Source of the DNA: Clostridium omnivorum
GTDB lineage: Bacteria; Bacillota; Clostridia; Clostridiales; Clostridiaceae
Direction of reading: 5' to 3'
NCBI RefSeq assembly: GCF_026012015.1
Contig: NZ_BRXR01000001.1
Coordinates: forward strand, 1,972,001-2,036,000
Length of the DNA: 64,000 nucleotides
Part shown: positions 1 to 9,110 of the stretch, piece after piece
Layout of the letters: each line of letters starts with the position of its first letter
Numbering within the stretch: the first letter of the stretch is position 1
Program-made: the position numbers and the translations under genes
The notes under the pieces: model-generated
Database searches by the model: none
Told to the model about the DNA's origin: nothing
What the model saw: the letters and a program-made list of their open reading frames with translations, nothing else

Positions 1-17
1 CCCCGCCATTCATAATA

Positions 18-1436
18 TTATTTTATTAATGTTTGGATATATTCGTCATAAACCTTATTGTCTAAAAAGTTCTTTATTATTACTATTTCAGCATCAGGTG
101 CACCCTGTCTAGCTCTTTCAACTAGGCTTTCCTGTGTGAAAACTACTTCCGCATTTTTAGGTATCTCACTTACTGCTGAGTGCTTTACAACAATATTTAG
201 TCCAGCATCCTTAATTTTCTTTTTAAGTATAGATTCTCCCATTGCAGAAGATCCCATACCAGCATCACAGGCAAATACTATAAGGTTTGGAGCATTTGAA
301 GCTAGTTCAACCTTCTTGCCTTTACTCTCAGCTTTCATTTCTGTAACTTTTGTCTTTGCAACTTCAAATGTATCTTCTTCTATATTTGAACTATTTCGTT
401 TTACTAATACTGAAGCTATTAGGAAAGATACTATAGTACCTACTAATATACCTGCTAGAACTGGTAATAATCCCCCCTTAGGGCTCATAGCTATTTCTGC
501 AAATATACTTCCTGGTGAAGGTGAAGCAACAAGACCAGCTCCTGTAATAACAAAGGTCAAATCTGCTGCAGCTCCGCCGCCTATTACAGCAAGTAATAAT
601 GCTGGGTTCATCAGTACATATGGGAAGTAAATTTCATGAATACCACCTAAAAAGTGAATAATTATAGCTCCTGGGGCAGATTCTTTTGCGTTTCCCTTAC
701 CATATAACCAATAAGCTAAAAGAATTCCAAGTCCTGGACCTGGATTTGATTCAAGTAGGAAGAATATTGATTTCCCAACTTCTTTTACTTGAGCTATTCC
801 CAGTGGGTCAAAGATACCATGGTTGATTGCATTATTTAAGAATAATATCTTTCCAGGTTCAACAAATATAGCTATAAGTGGAAGAAGCTTTGCTTGTGTT
901 ACCCATTGAGCTCCACTGCCTAAAGCATTTGAAAATGCTGTTACTACTGGTCCAACTCCGCTATAAGCAATTAATGAAAGTGCACCCCCTAATATTCCGG
1001 CTGAAAAGTTATTTACAAGCATCTCAAATCCAGTAGGTATGTGACCTTCAACTAGTCCATCAAACTTTTTGATGACCCATCCACCAAAAGGTCCCATTAT
1101 CATTGCTCCTAAGAACATTGGGATAGAAGATCCAATAATTACTCCCATAGTAGCTATTGCACCGACAACTCCACCTCTGGTTCCATATACGAGTTTACCA
1201 CCTGTATAGCCAATAAGAACTGGAAGCAAATAAGTAATCATTGGCCCAACCAATTTTCCAAAATAAGCATCTGGTATCCAACCAGTAGGAATAAATAATG
1301 CCGTTATAAGTCCCCAAGCTATAAATGCTCCAATGTTTGGCATAACCATTCCTGAAAGAAAGGAACCAAACTTTTGAATCTTGGCTTTACTGCTTCCGAC
1401 GTTTGTCTTGGAATTTTTCTTTGTAGAGATTTCCAT
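18..1436 (-). CDS. mtlA: PTS mannitol transporter, EIICB
   Basis: Membrane permease and phosphotransfer component that imports mannitol as mannitol-1-phosphate. The first 340 or so residues are a hydrophobic EIIC domain with many membrane segments. A charged linker leads to a C-terminal EIIB domain whose P-loop [19 protein letters not shown] carries the phosphorylated cysteine. At 472 residues it lacks a fused EIIA, which family knowledge predicts as a separate mtlF. ATG at 1436 is chosen over the in-frame TTG at 1439 because it sits 9 bases after AAGGGGGT. The 17 bases left of the stop end in a G-rich stretch that may be the ribosome binding site of the next mtl gene. The promoter region carries a cre-like site and an inverted repeat. 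Confidence 0.93.
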   Translation of the reverse strand: MEISTKKNSKTNVGSSKAKIQKFGSFLSGMVMPNIGAFIAWGLITALFIPTGWIPDAYFGKLVGPMITYLLPVLIGYTGGKLVYGTRGGVVGAIATMGVIIGSSIPMFLGAMIMGPFGGWVIKKFDGLVEGHIPTGFEMLVNNFSAGILGGALSLIAYSGVGPVVTAFSNALGSGAQWVTQAKLLPLIAIFVEPGKILFLNNAINHGIFDPLGIAQVKEVGKSIFFLLESNPGPGLGILLAYWLYGKGNAKESAPGAIIIHFLGGIHEIYFPYVLMNPALLLAVIGGGAAADLTFVITGAGLVASPSPGSIFAEIAMSPKGGLLPVLAGILVGTIVSFLIASVLVKRNSSNIEEDTFEVAKTKVTEMKAESKGKKVELASNAPNLIVFACDAGMGSSAMGESILKKKIKDAGLNIVVKHSAVSEIPKNAEVVFTQESLVERARQGAPDAEIVIIKNFLDNKVYDEYIQTLIK

Positions 1437-1468
1437 CAATCATTACCCCCTTGATATATTATAATTAT

Positions 1469-1497
1469 ACTATATGTTGCTGAAAACGTTTCTACAA
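1469..1497 (-). promoter_or_regulatory. mtlA promoter with overlapping cre-like site
   Basis: Read on the minus strand: TTGTAG (1492-1497), a 17-base spacer, TATAGT (1469-1474). A second pair, TTTTCA-N17-TATAAT, lies just downstream, but its start point would fall inside the ribosome binding site, so the first is preferred. The plus-strand sequence TGAAAACGTTTCTA at 1481-1494 matches the CcpA cre consensus at all but one position and lies between the boxes. Catabolite repression by CcpA is inferred. Confidence 0.6.
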
Positions 1498-1514
1498 GCA
1501 TCAGTACTTCAATG

Positions 1515-1537
1515 TTGACAGCCCCTTTCCCTGTCAA
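1515..1537. promoter_or_regulatory. Inverted repeat, possible MtlR operator
   Basis: TTGACAG, nine bases, then CTGTCAA form a perfect 7-base inverted repeat centred about 30 bases upstream of the mtlA -35 box. Known MtlR sites in bacilli are TTG-type inverted repeats in the same upstream position, so an activator site is a reasonable guess. No direct evidence of the binding protein is in the window. Confidence 0.4.
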
Positions 1538-1617
1538 TTTTGAAATACACCTCTCTACTTGGCATAAACTCTAAAAAATCATGGGGTTTTATTGCTGAAA
1601 AATTTTGAAAATTTAAA

Positions 1618-1647
1618 ATACCCTCCATGCATATGCATAGAGGGTAT
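1618..1647 (-). terminator. Terminator of the lysine-fermentation operon
   Basis: The stem ATACCCTC/GAGGGTAT is extended by an inner ATGC/GCAT pairing. On the minus strand it is followed by a U-rich run. It lies 13 bases after the kamE stop and ends the ten-gene operon. Confidence 0.85.
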
Positions 1648-1660
1648 CTAACGCTTTATA

Positions 1661-2449
1661 TTATACTAATTTTCTTTCCACTAATTCAGTTACTGCAAAG
1701 GTTGCAACGTCATCAGCATATTTTGCTGGTCCAAAACCTGCATCATAGCCTAGTTCCTTAGCTAGTTCATGAGATATTCTTGGTCCTCCGCAGATTAATA
1801 CCACTTTGTCTCTTAGGCCTTCGGCTTCCAATAACTCAACGAGCTCAGTTAGATTTTGTATATGAATGTTCTTTTGTGTTACTGTTTGAGATACTAAAAG
1901 TACATCTGCCTTAAGCTCTATAGCCTTCTTTATAAACTCTTCATTTGTCACTTGACTGCCAAGATTATATGCTTCTATCATTTCGTATCTTTCAAGTCCA
2001 TAGTGACCAGCAAAGCCTTTCATATTCATAATAGCATCTATACCAACAGTATGGGCATCAGTTCCTGTGCTAGCCCCTATAACTACTACTTTACGCTTAA
2101 TATTTTCTTTTATATAATCATTTACTTCTTCCATACTCATGGTGTTTACCTCAACACTTTGAACATGAATTGAAGTGTAATCTATTGAATGCGCCACTCC
2201 TCCGTAGACAACGAAAAAGGTAAATTCCTTATCAAGTGCATGGTGGTGTGCTACTGATGGGTCTTCAAGTCCCATTTTCTTTGCAAGCTGCTTAGCTGCT
2301 TCTACTGCTCTATCTCCATCTGGTACGGGAAGTGTAAAGCTTAGCTGAACCTTTCCGTCATTCATTGTATCTCCGTATGGCTTAACCTTTGTTAGGTCTA
2401 AGCTCTTATCATAATCCTTCTTATCAGTTGAATATAATCCTCCGCTCAT
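1661..2449 (-). CDS. kamE: Lysine 5,6-aminomutase, beta subunit
   Basis: Small, cobalamin-binding subunit of the adenosylcobalamin- and PLP-dependent mutase that moves the terminal amino group of beta-lysine (or D-lysine), giving 3,5-diaminohexanoate. Length is 262 residues. The base-off cobalamin motif DAHTVG is at 131-136, with His133 as the expected cobalt ligand. Lys144 in NMKGF is the expected PLP Schiff-base lysine. Both residue numbers agree with those described for the C. sticklandii enzyme. The C-terminal half is a Rossmann-like B12 domain. ATG follows AAAGGAGGAG. It is the last gene of the operon, 20 bases after kamD. Confidence 0.97.
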   Translation of the reverse strand: MSGGLYSTDKKDYDKSLDLTKVKPYGDTMNDGKVQLSFTLPVPDGDRAVEAAKQLAKKMGLEDPSVAHHHALDKEFTFFVVYGGVAHSIDYTSIHVQSVEVNTMSMEEVNDYIKENIKRKVVVIGASTGTDAHTVGIDAIMNMKGFAGHYGLERYEMIEAYNLGSQVTNEEFIKKAIELKADVLLVSQTVTQKNIHIQNLTELVELLEAEGLRDKVVLICGGPRISHELAKELGYDAGFGPAKYADDVATFAVTELVERKLV

Positions 2450-2469
2450 TGTAACTCCTCCTTTACCCC

Positions 2470-4023
2470 TTACGCTCTATTCAGCATAAGCTCTATGAAT
2501 GGATTTAAGTAATTACTGTCCTTCTCTACAACACCATCAAGGCCTTTGCCGCCATCAATTGGTCTCTTAACTCCTCCAAATACTCCTTTTTCAAGAGTTT
2601 TGAAAAGTCCCATACCTTCTATTTCACTTAGTAGATCGCAGGCCTTATTTAAAACTTCGTCTACTCTATTTTCCATTATTCCGCCTTTTTTATAGGTTAT
2701 TTCATCTCCTAGATCAGCCATAGTATTAAAGATATACTGAGCATTCTCTATTGACAGCGCTCTGTCTGACATAAATGGAGTATGAATTGCTTCTGTTAGC
2801 ATTCCTAAAAGATGCAGCTTTTGTGATGTCATAATAGTTACCATGTTGAATAGTGCATCCTGAACATGTCCCCTGAATATATTTCCAGTCATAAACTTTG
2901 TAGGAGGCATATACTTTAATGGTGCCTTAGGAAAGATTTCCCTTGCCATCTGAGCTTGTGCTAATTCATATAAGAAGCCATTTTTTAAACTTGGGTCTAT
3001 TTCAAACGCATGGCCTAGCCCCATTTGCTCCTCTGGAAGACCAGCTAAAAGTGCAAATTGCTCATTTATAAATTGAGAAGCCAGTACTGTATGTGCTTCT
3101 TCTACTGCATCAGCAGTGGTTAAATAGTTGTCCTCTCCAGTGTTTATAATAACTCCTGCGAAGCCATTAATTATTCTTGAAAAGTATTGGTCTACAATGG
3201 TTCTTTGCATATTAATATCTCTAAATAATATTCCATAAAGAGCATCATTAAGCATAACATCAAGTCTTTCAAGTGCTCCCATAGCAGCTATTTCAGGCAT
3301 GCACAGTCCTGAGCAGTAGTTGCATAATCTTATATATCTTCCAAGCTCTTCGCCTACTTCATCAAGAGCATTTCTCATAAGTCTAAAGTTTTCTTGAGTT
3401 GCAAAAGTTCCACCAAAGCCTTCAGTAGTAGCGCCATAAGGTACATAATCAAGTAAGCTTTGTCCTGTAGTTCTTATAACAGCAATTACATCTGCTCCCT
3501 GCTTTGCTGCTGCAACAGCCTGAGTTATATCTTCATATATGTTTCCTGTTGCAACTATTACATATAAATAAGGTCCTTGTTTGTCTCCAAACTTGCCTAG
3601 GTATTCATCCCTCTTTGCTCTATTGGACTTTATTCTTTCAACTGTTTCCTTTGCTATATTATTTATAGCTAGCTTTATTTCAAAGGCATCTGCCATTGGA
3701 AGTTTTGTTAAATCAAGCTCTCCCTTTGCTACCTTTTCAGCTATCTCCTGTGGTGAAAGTTTTGTATTCACCATAGCATTTCCTATATAAGCCGCAGCCC
3801 CAAGTGAAAGTCCATTTCCGTTTTTGATGTTATCTACCACCACATTAGGAAGAGGAACTCCAAACTCATTTACCCCATCAATACCTAAAAGTCTGCATAT
3901 TGTTCTTTCTACCGTTACAGTAGTGTGTCTGTCAATAAATTCTTGAGTGTCAAGAGCAATACTTTTAGCAGCCTGTCTGCTTTTGTCTACTAAGTCCCAA
4001 TTCAAGTTTAACTTGCTTTCCAT
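2470..4023 (-). CDS. kamD: Lysine 5,6-aminomutase, alpha subunit
   Basis: Large catalytic subunit of the adenosylcobalamin/PLP lysine 5,6-aminomutase. It forms the TIM-barrel half that meets the KamE cobalamin domain. The 517-residue protein has the length usual for KamD and matches the family over its whole length by recognition (for example FIDRHTTVTVERT near the N terminus and MPEIAAMGALERLDVMLND near the middle). The start ATG is preceded by AGGGGG. The preceding gap to kamC is 68 bases and the following gap to kamE is 20 bases, so both subunits should be translated from one mRNA. Confidence 0.96.
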   Translation of the reverse strand: MESKLNLNWDLVDKSRQAAKSIALDTQEFIDRHTTVTVERTICRLLGIDGVNEFGVPLPNVVVDNIKNGNGLSLGAAAYIGNAMVNTKLSPQEIAEKVAKGELDLTKLPMADAFEIKLAINNIAKETVERIKSNRAKRDEYLGKFGDKQGPYLYVIVATGNIYEDITQAVAAAKQGADVIAVIRTTGQSLLDYVPYGATTEGFGGTFATQENFRLMRNALDEVGEELGRYIRLCNYCSGLCMPEIAAMGALERLDVMLNDALYGILFRDINMQRTIVDQYFSRIINGFAGVIINTGEDNYLTTADAVEEAHTVLASQFINEQFALLAGLPEEQMGLGHAFEIDPSLKNGFLYELAQAQMAREIFPKAPLKYMPPTKFMTGNIFRGHVQDALFNMVTIMTSQKLHLLGMLTEAIHTPFMSDRALSIENAQYIFNTMADLGDEITYKKGGIMENRVDEVLNKACDLLSEIEGMGLFKTLEKGVFGGVKRPIDGGKGLDGVVEKDSNYLNPFIELMLNRA

Positions 4024-4091
4024 AACTAATCCCCCTACCTATATTAATAAATTTTAAAAAATCAATTATTATTAATAGCCTCAGCTATTTA

Positions 4092-5573
4092 TTAGCTTTT
4101 ATCTTCTTTATAGTAACTTTTTGCAAGCTCTACTAGTTCCTCTTCAAGTCCTAATAGCATGCATATATTTAATGCATCCTTTGGTACCTTATTCTCCTTA
4201 GAAACTCTCTCAAGCTTATAATCCATATGTTCTTGTATTATTTCTACAGAGAATTTTCTATTTAAATCTATCTTATATTTTAATGAGTTAAAATCTACAT
4301 TCTTAAGTCCAGCCACTTGATAATGCACCATTTCACCCTCTACTACTCCATCATAATGTGTAGATATAAGGCTTATGGAATCAAAATCTGAGAGATACTT
4401 TGCTAGAGATTTTACTAAATAGTAGCCTTCCTTTGGATTTGTACCCCTGGCAAATTCGTCCAAGGCAATGAAGCCCTTTTGTGCTTTTGCACTAAGTATA
4501 ACTTCCTTAAGCTTTATAATTTCAGCGCCAAAGGTGCTTAGTCCTTTAGAAATAGACTGCATATCATCTGAAATAAAGTATATAAAGTCAACCACAGGAA
4601 CCACAGCTTCTTCTGAAAAAATATAAAAGCCGCACTGCGCCAGCATTACATTCAACACAATGCTTTTTAGTGCTACGCTTTTTCCTCCCATATTTGCCCC
4701 AGTGATTATGGTGGTACCATCCTTTAAGTCTATACTTATAGGAGTAAATTCTTTTCCTCTCTGACCAAGTATCTCCTTAATTTCCGGGTTAAATAAGCCT
4801 CTAAAATGCAGCTCCATTTTTTCTGAAATTACAGGTTTAATACCGCCATATGTCTTAGCAAGCTTTGCCTTTGCTAACAATAAATCAAGCTTTGCAATAG
4901 CTTTTATATTTTCATCTATTTCTAAAACATACTTGTTTATTTCCTCAGTCAAATGTTTTCTAATACTGAGTTCTTCCTCTTCCTCTGCAATTACCTTCTT
5001 AAGCCTTAAGCTCTTAAGTTCTTTGACCTTTTCCTCATCATTTTCTACCATTATCTTTTCCTCAAGGCTTCTCTTTTCAATCCTTATATCTTTCAGCCTT
5101 TTAGAATAATTATCGTATATGTAAAATGTAGGAATTCTTTTCTCTTCAGGGTCTAATAGACTGACTAGACCCTCAAGAGAATGGAATTTTAAACAATCAA
5201 TCTTTAAATCCAACTTTTTAAAGCTCTCTAAAAAATCTCCAATTAGAATACCAAAACTCTTTATTTCAAAAAGCTCTACATCATCTAAAGTTATTAAATT
5301 ATCACACCTTTTAATGGAAGCTCTTATGTCCTTTAGTTTATAAAAACATCTTTCTATTTCCCTAAAAACAGTTTTATTTTCACTAAAACTGGATAACACC
5401 ATATCTATATTTTCAAACTCAGCAATGAGTTCACTTTTTTTTGTTCTTCCAAAAGGTTTTATGTGCTTCTTTTCTTCCATTCCATAAGGGGTTAATAAGT
5501 CTAGCTTTTCCAATATAAAAGAAAAGCCTACCTGCTCTCTTTGTTCACTATCTAAAAACTTAATAGCCTTCAC
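4092..5573 (-). CDS. kamC: MutS-like ATPase of the lysine operon (KamC-type, proposed mutase reactivase)
   Basis: A 493-residue protein with a MutS-family ATPase core at its C-terminal end: Walker A GANMGGKS at 292-299, signature STFGAE near 346-351, Walker B FIALDEFARGTNP at 368-380 and a following STHYDG. The N-terminal 280 residues are helical, charged and unlike mismatch-repair MutS, and the DNA mismatch-recognition domain is absent. It is known as a companion of kamDE in lysine fermenters. A role in reactivating the B12 mutase is the accepted annotation as I recall it, not something shown here. The start is uncertain: the annotated GTG lies inside the end of kamB (14-base overlap) and directly abuts the G-run that would be its ribosome binding site, so an unusual start or translational coupling is likely. 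Confidence 0.82.
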   Translation of the reverse strand: MKAIKFLDSEQREQVGFSFILEKLDLLTPYGMEEKKHIKPFGRTKKSELIAEFENIDMVLSSFSENKTVFREIERCFYKLKDIRASIKRCDNLITLDDVELFEIKSFGILIGDFLESFKKLDLKIDCLKFHSLEGLVSLLDPEEKRIPTFYIYDNYSKRLKDIRIEKRSLEEKIMVENDEEKVKELKSLRLKKVIAEEEEELSIRKHLTEEINKYVLEIDENIKAIAKLDLLLAKAKLAKTYGGIKPVISEKMELHFRGLFNPEIKEILGQRGKEFTPISIDLKDGTTIITGANMGGKSVALKSIVLNVMLAQCGFYIFSEEAVVPVVDFIYFISDDMQSISKGLSTFGAEIIKLKEVILSAKAQKGFIALDEFARGTNPKEGYYLVKSLAKYLSDFDSISLISTHYDGVVEGEMVHYQVAGLKNVDFNSLKYKIDLNRKFSVEIIQEHMDYKLERVSKENKVPKDALNICMLLGLEEELVELAKSYYKEDKS

Positions 5574-6597
5574 CCCCTACAACATCATATACTGGCAATG
5601 AAATATTCTTTTTAAGCTCTTCAAGAAATTTGTACCTGTCAAATTCATATCCATAAGGAGCTTTAGGATTACAAGTAACACACTTCAAATTTATCCCGTC
5701 AAAAGCCTTGATAATAGCTCCTTGACCTTGAAATTTATATAGTGTTTCTTGCTTTATAAATAGTTTTGTGCCATCCTCTACTAGAAAGGTCACTCCTTTA
5801 TATCTATCTGTTGAATTCATTATGTCCTCTAAGATGCTATCAGTAACTATCCCCCTGATAACTACGTGGCTAACATTCCCATTAAGCTTTTGAACAATTT
5901 CCTTGGAAGCCTCTAAGGAAGTCATTACATCTAGACTTTCTATGTCTCCACCTCTATAAATAATCCCTACTCTTGCATTTCTTAAACTATTCTCATATAA
6001 ACTTAGAACATCCTTGTTCAATTCCTGTTCAATCGACAGCAATTTTACTGTATAGCTCGTCATCTCTACTACTTTATTTATATCTCTGCCTAAGGAAGCT
6101 CCTGTAGAAAGAATTGCCGCTTCCGTAATAGCTGGTGATGCAGAGGTCTTTCTGCTTAATGCTCCATCAACCAGTACTAAGTCTACTCTATAATCTAGAA
6201 GCTCAGCACATATAGACTGCATATAAGCATTTATAGAAGGCCCTCCCAGTTCTACGTAGCCATCACTAAGTGCTTTTGCAATAATTACTTCTCCCATAGG
6301 AGTGTGTATCCCAGTGCTATTTATTATCTCTTTTGTAATATCACTGCTAAAAAGGCATTGTTTTGCCGTGGCAATTAATGTACCTCTTTCCACATAAATC
6401 TTAGGCTTTTTTGTTAAGGTAACTCTGTCCTTATCCTCACCATCTCTACCAATGGAGGTGAGACCAAGAGAAAGCTTTCCCCTGGCCTCTTTTAAAATAT
6501 AATTAAGAACAGTAGTCTTACCTACATTTTTATCCATTCCAATTATGGATACTGTTTTATATGGCCTTATTTTATCTAATATATCTATCTTTGCCAT
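5560..6597 (-). CDS. kamB: P-loop protein of the lysine operon (KamB-type, proposed mutase reactivase)
   Basis: A 345-residue protein found with kamC in lysine 5,6-aminomutase operons. A P-loop-like GMDKNVGKTT at residues 20-29 suggests nucleotide binding. No membrane segment or signal is visible. The start is placed at ATG 6597, eight bases after AAAGAGGT. An upstream TTG at 6636 lacks a ribosome binding site. Its last codons overlap the first codons of kamC, which suggests the two products are made in fixed ratio and may act together. Reactivation of KamDE is a family-based inference. The MutS-like ATPase partner makes an energy-driven cofactor exchange plausible. Confidence 0.8.
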   Translation of the reverse strand: MAKIDILDKIRPYKTVSIIGMDKNVGKTTVLNYILKEARGKLSLGLTSIGRDGEDKDRVTLTKKPKIYVERGTLIATAKQCLFSSDITKEIINSTGIHTPMGEVIIAKALSDGYVELGGPSINAYMQSICAELLDYRVDLVLVDGALSRKTSASPAITEAAILSTGASLGRDINKVVEMTSYTVKLLSIEQELNKDVLSLYENSLRNARVGIIYRGGDIESLDVMTSLEASKEIVQKLNGNVSHVVIRGIVTDSILEDIMNSTDRYKGVTFLVEDGTKLFIKQETLYKFQGQGAIIKAFDGINLKCVTCNPKAPYGYEFDRYKFLEELKKNISLPVYDVVGGEGY

Positions 6598-6664
6598 ATG
6601 TTTTACCTCTTTATATATATTAACTGAACCCACCAATCAAAATAAAATATCCCCTAATAAATGC

Positions 6665-7936
6665 TTACACCGAAGCAACTTGGTGTTTGGACTTTTCTCT
6701 TTGTTTTCTCTCTAGTCCTTCTGGTTCCAGTGACAATTGTTGACCATTTAAAAGTCCTGAAACTCCTACTTTTTTAACACTTACTTCCCCTCTGCAAACC
6801 TCACAGTTACATCCAGGAGTATAGTTTTCTGGCTCTGAATAAGTCGTTATTACTCCTTCAAAGTTTCTTAATATTATTTTGTTTGCTCCTTGTGATATAA
6901 CATAGTTCGGCATAACTGGAGTTTTACCGCCACCTCCAGGTGCATCAACTACAAAGGTTGGTACGCAGAAGCCTGAAGTATGTCCTCTTAGACCTTCTAT
7001 TATTTCAATTCCCTTTGCTACAGGTGTTCTAAAGTGGCTTAGTCCCATAGAAAGGTCACATTGATAAATGTAATAAGGTCTTACTCTTATTTTTACTAGT
7101 TCATTTACTAGCTTTTTCATTACATGCACACAGTCGTTTACTCCCCTTAGTAAAACTGACTGGTTTCCAAGAGGTATTCCAGCATTAGCTAACAACTCAC
7201 AAGCTCTTTTCGAGTCCTCTGTTATTTCGTTTGTATGGTTGAAGTGAGTATTAAGCCAAATTGGATGATACTTCTTAAGCATGTTAACTAAGTCCTCAGT
7301 TATTCTTTGAGGCATAACTACAGGAGTTCTTGAACCTATTCTTACTATTTCCACGTGTGGAATTTCTCTAAGTCTTTTAATTATATACTCTAGCTTATCA
7401 TCTGATAAAAGAAGTGGATCTCCTCCGGAAATCAAAACATCTCTTATAACTGGAGTCTTAGCTATATAATCTATAGCATTATCTATTTGTTTCATTGGAA
7501 GTGATGAATCATGCTGTCCTGCAAATCTTCTTCTTGTGCAATGTCTGCAATACATAGAACATTGATCAGTAACAAGAAGTAATGCCCTATCAGGATATCT
7601 GTGAGTTAACCCAGGTACAGGAGAATCCCCATCCTCATGTAGTGGGTCAGCTGCCTCACAGCTAGACTTGTGCAGCTCTAGCGCCGTTGGTATTGCTTGT
7701 TTTCTCACTGGATCATGAGGATCGTTAATATCTATAAGTGATAGATAATATGGAGTTATAGCCATTCTTAAGCTTTGAAGGCACTTAACTACACCCTCCT
7801 CTTCCTCCTTGGTAAGTGGAATATACTTTTTCAAATCTTCAACTGTCTCTATTCTATTCCTTACTTGCCACTTCCAGTCATTCCACTGCTCATCAGGCAC
7901 ATCCTTGAACAGCTCGAATCTTCTATTAACTTTCAT
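6665..7936 (-). CDS. kamA: L-lysine 2,3-aminomutase
   Basis: Radical SAM enzyme that converts L-lysine to beta-lysine, the first step of lysine fermentation. The iron-sulfur motif CSMYCRHC places cysteines at 126, 130 and 133. Lys338 in PGGGGKTP is the PLP lysine. Asp294 and Asp331 fit the substrate-binding aspartates. All are one residue offset from the well-studied C. subterminale enzyme. The C-terminal CNCEVC is the structural zinc site. At 423 residues it is normal length. ATG follows CAGGGGG. It lies mid-operon, between kdd and kamB, so its product is immediately available to KamDE. Confidence 0.98.
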   Translation of the reverse strand: MKVNRRFELFKDVPDEQWNDWKWQVRNRIETVEDLKKYIPLTKEEEEGVVKCLQSLRMAITPYYLSLIDINDPHDPVRKQAIPTALELHKSSCEAADPLHEDGDSPVPGLTHRYPDRALLLVTDQCSMYCRHCTRRRFAGQHDSSLPMKQIDNAIDYIAKTPVIRDVLISGGDPLLLSDDKLEYIIKRLREIPHVEIVRIGSRTPVVMPQRITEDLVNMLKKYHPIWLNTHFNHTNEITEDSKRACELLANAGIPLGNQSVLLRGVNDCVHVMKKLVNELVKIRVRPYYIYQCDLSMGLSHFRTPVAKGIEIIEGLRGHTSGFCVPTFVVDAPGGGGKTPVMPNYVISQGANKIILRNFEGVITTYSEPENYTPGCNCEVCRGEVSVKKVGVSGLLNGQQLSLEPEGLERKQREKSKHQVASV

Positions 7937-7964
7937 TTTTGAACCCCCTGTATTCCACTTTGCA

Positions 7965-7987
7965 CAGAAGGATTATACTTCCTTCTG
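7965..7987 (-). other. Intercistronic hairpin between kdd and kamA
   Basis: CAGAAGGA, seven bases, then TCCTTCTG form a perfect 8-base-pair stem. On the mRNA strand it is followed by GCAAAGTGG and the kamA ribosome binding site, not by a U-run, so it is not a good terminator. An mRNA processing or stability element is possible. Confidence 0.5.
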
Positions 7988-8045
7988 CCTCCATGGATAA
8001 ACATTAATTAAATCCCATTTCTCAAATCAATTAAACATATAATTA

Positions 8046-9080
8046 TTAAACATATAATTCTTCAAAAACTTTTCTAAGCTTTTCATTTTCTCTTAATTCT
8101 GAAAGAGTAATTTCAGCATGATCTTTTGTATAACCATTACCTATTATCATATTTACATCCTTACCAACACCTTCTGCTCCAAGGGCTGCCTTTGTGAAGC
8201 TAGTAGCCATTGAGAAGAAGTAAACTGTACCATCATCCTTAACTGGAAGTATGCAAGCCATTTCTGTATTTTGGATGTTAACGCAGCTAATAGAGATATC
8301 AACTTCTTTTCCATTATTAGCTTCTAGTGTCTTATTTAAAACCTCAACTGGTCTTTGAGCATCTGCTAGAATAACTTCATGACATAGTCCAAGTTCTTTA
8401 AGCTTAGCTGCTTGTTCTTGTTTTCTTACTAGTCCTATAACTTTTCCAGTTGGTCCTACTCTCTTCATTGCTTCGTAGCAGCATAACATACCTGATTTTC
8501 CTGCTGCACCAAGAATTAATACGCTTTGTCCTGGCTTAACAAGCTTAGCTGTTTGAGCTGGTGCTCCTGCTACATCTAGAGCTGCTAATGCTAGGTTTTC
8601 AGTCATATCACTTGGAAGCTTAGCATATATTCCACTTTCAAATAGTATAGCTTGACCTTTTATATCTACTCTGTCTATGTTAGTCTTAACATCTACTATT
8701 TCGTCTATCTTTAATGGAGTTAAGGAAAGTGAAACTAGAGAAGCTATTTTGTCTCCAACCTTAAGGTCTCTATCCTTTAGGTCCTCTCCTATTTTAGCTA
8801 TTGTTCCTATGAACATTCCGCCTGATCCTGTTACAGGATTTTGCATCTTTCCTCTTTCACCAACTATTTCTAGTATTTGTGACTTAATTTTTTCTATATC
8901 TCCATCTGCAGTCTTTTTAAGTTGAGTAAAGCTAGCTGAGTCAATATTAAGTGATTGAACATCTACTAATATTTCATTGCTGTAGATCTCCATATCGTTT
9001 GATATTTTTTGAGCTGCTTGAGTTAGAACTCCTTGTGGTTCAATTACTCTGTGTGTACCATATTTACATCCTTTTTTCAT
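8046..9080 (-). CDS. kdd: L-erythro-3,5-diaminohexanoate dehydrogenase
   Basis: Oxidatively deaminates 3,5-diaminohexanoate to 3-keto-5-aminohexanoate plus ammonia using a nicotinamide cofactor. The 344-residue protein has an alcohol-dehydrogenase-like Rossmann region with the glycine motif GAAGKSG at 191-197 after the strand QSVLIL. The N-terminal opening MKKGCKYGTHRVIEP is typical of Kdd, and I recognise it mainly by this and by context. ATG follows GGGGAGG. It sits 30 bases downstream of the CoA-transferase beta gene and acts between KamDE and Kce in the pathway. Confidence 0.95.
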   Translation of the reverse strand: MKKGCKYGTHRVIEPQGVLTQAAQKISNDMEIYSNEILVDVQSLNIDSASFTQLKKTADGDIEKIKSQILEIVGERGKMQNPVTGSGGMFIGTIAKIGEDLKDRDLKVGDKIASLVSLSLTPLKIDEIVDVKTNIDRVDIKGQAILFESGIYAKLPSDMTENLALAALDVAGAPAQTAKLVKPGQSVLILGAAGKSGMLCCYEAMKRVGPTGKVIGLVRKQEQAAKLKELGLCHEVILADAQRPVEVLNKTLEANNGKEVDISISCVNIQNTEMACILPVKDDGTVYFFSMATSFTKAALGAEGVGKDVNMIIGNGYTKDHAEITLSELRENEKLRKVFEELYV

Positions 9081-9110
9081 AATAAAATCCTCCCCATCAT
9101 CCTTTATTTT

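Noticed and set aside
7355-7374. CACGTG-centred palindrome in kamA that resembles parS
   Set aside because: Outside the central six bases it differs from the parS consensus at several positions. The two true sites are perfect matches.
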